Source: Actinomycetota bacterium (GTDB lineage: Bacteria; Actinomycetota; Humimicrobiia; Humimicrobiales; Humimicrobiaceae). From it: a DNA stretch of 6,734 bases. The stretch is from assembly GCA_023475715.1 (NCBI GenBank), contig JAMCVO010000121.1:1-6734 (forward strand), given 5' to 3'. Under the pieces are notes generated by a model. The model was not told the DNA's origin. It did no database searches and was given only the letters and a program-made list of their open reading frames with translations. The translations under genes were made by a program, and so were the position numbers. Numbering within the stretch: the first letter of the stretch is position 1; each line of letters starts with the position of its first letter. Positions 5,948-6,734 of the stretch are shown piece after piece.

Positions 5948-6734
5948 TTAAATGCAAGCCGACTGAAGCAATTTTTCTTCTGTAGCTTCTTTTTTTAAAT
6001 ATTGTGCGCTAAATCTGCCTTTACTCATGACAAGTATCCTGTCGGCAATGGATAAAATCTCAGGTAACTCTGAGCTTATCATAATCACTGCTGCACCCTT
6101 CTCGCAAAGATCCTGCATCAGCTTATATATCTCGATTTTGGCACCAACATCAATTCCGCGTGTTGGCTCATTTAAAATTATTATCTTTGAACCGCTCTCT
6201 AACCATTTTGCAAGAACTACCTTTTGCTGATTACCGCCGGATAAGCTGTTAACCTGTTGATCAAGGTTAGGGGTTTTTATGCCCATTTCATTTACCCACA
6301 TCTTAGCTTTTTTACTTTCAAGCGCTCTATTTATCAATAGTCCCCTGCCAAGATCTTCAATATTTGCAAGTGTAATGTTTTCCTTGACTCCCAGAGCCAG
6401 AGCCAAACCCTCAGCTTTTCTATCAAGGGGCACAAGGCCTATCTTCTGATCTCTTGCCATCCTTGGACTTTTTATATCAACTTTTTTAGCGTTAATTAAA
6501 ATTTCACCGCTTTTAATCTTGTTTGCCCCAAATAATGCTTTAACAAGAGAAGTTCTTCCTGATCCAAGGAGTCCAAATATCCCAAGTATTTCCCCTTTTC
6601 TTAAATTAAAACTAATACCGGAAAAACCCTCGGCAGTTAGATTTTTAACTTCCATGACGACTTCACCTATGGGCACTTCTCTTTTGGGATACATTTCCTT
6701 TATATCACGGCCTACCATTAAAGTAACAAGTTCA
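5948..6734 (-). CDS. CUT2 (RbsA/MglA-type) ABC importer ATPase, C-terminal half only, 5' end beyond window
   Basis: The frame is open to the right edge. The ATG at 6716-6718 is internal: it is the methionine of MVGR, which in RbsA sits in the linker between the two ATPase domains, and in-frame ELVTL precedes it. CUT2 ATPases are about 500 residues with two fused nucleotide-binding domains, so the N-terminal domain is outside the window. Counting from that methionine, the second domain shows GLLGSGRTS at 49-57, where the P-loop lysine is arginine as usual in this domain. VPLDRKAEGL at 96-105, signature LSGGNQQK at 159-166, ILNEPTRGIDVG at 181-192, and SSELPEIL at 215-222 follow. The Walker B aspartate is asparagine (N183, codon AAT), and serine replaces the switch histidine, so this site is probably non-catalytic and hydrolysis should occur in the missing N-terminal domain. 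It energises the two permeases downstream. The substrate-binding protein is not in view. Confidence 0.93.
   Translation of the reverse strand, partial: ELVTLMVGRDIKEMYPKREVPIGEVVMEVKNLTAEGFSGISFNLRKGEILGIFGLLGSGRTSLVKALFGANKIKSGEILINAKKVDIKSPRMARDQKIGLVPLDRKAEGLALALGVKENITLANIEDLGRGLLINRALESKKAKMWVNEMGIKTPNLDQQVNSLSGGNQQKVVLAKWLESGSKIIILNEPTRGIDVGAKIEIYKLMQDLCEKGAAVIMISSELPEILSIADRILVMSKGRFSAQYLKKEATEEKLLQSACI

Noticed and set aside
5948..6718. A stand-alone 256-residue single-domain ATPase starting at the ATG at 6716-6718.
   Set aside because: The methionine falls in the known inter-domain linker motif MVGR of two-domain CUT2 ATPases, and the frame stays open to the window edge.
1..6734. 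CRISPR arrays, tRNA or rRNA genes, insertion sequences, or riboswitches.
   Set aside because: Reading both strands showed no spaced direct repeats, transposase-like ORFs or recognisable RNA gene signatures, and coding sequence fills nearly all of the window.

Overview
The window looks like part of a low-GC Firmicutes-type (probably clostridial, anaerobic) chromosome. The reasons are AT-rich sequence (by eye, not counted), strong AGGAGG-like ribosome binding sites a few bases before most genes, tight gene packing, and corrinoid-dependent methyltransferases typical of acetogenic or related anaerobes. The taxonomic guess is inference only.

Layout. Bases 2-544 on the + strand hold a Uma2-family (DUF820) putative nuclease gene cut by the left edge. 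Everything else is one tightly spaced minus-strand gene cluster, read from right to left. It comprises the C-terminal half of a ribose-type (CUT2) ABC importer ATPase (5948-6734, cut by the right edge), two CUT2-type permeases (4940-5923 and 3919-4899), a cobalamin-binding corrinoid protein (3202-3846), an MttB-superfamily methyltransferase without an internal amber codon (1725-3176), and a uroporphyrinogen-decarboxylase-like putative methyltransferase (537-1721). The UroD-like gene converges on the Uma2 gene with an 8-bp tail-to-tail overlap. The likely operon terminator, a short stem with a C(UGCG)G loop followed by a U-rich run, lies inside the Uma2 coding sequence at 472-506.

How the genes may work together. 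The importer would bring in a small solute. MttB-like protein would take a methyl group from that solute, or from a product of it, and pass it to the cobalt of the corrinoid protein. The UroD-like protein would move the methyl group on to a final acceptor. Corrinoid protein plus MttB plus UroD-like protein is a plausible three-part demethylation module. What is unusual is its apparent operonic link to a sugar-type importer rather than to a betaine or choline transporter. The substrate cannot be read from the sequence. The substrate-binding protein and any corrinoid-reactivating protein are not in the window.

The most striking local detail is the junction between the MttB-like and UroD-like genes. 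The MttB gene ends in TAG, followed by one sense codon (TTA) and then the UroD ATG in the same frame, so reading through one amber codon would give a single 879-residue fused protein. This is in the family for which amber-encoded pyrrolysine is known, but the position is at the C-terminal end rather than in the active site, so ordinary termination remains the default reading.
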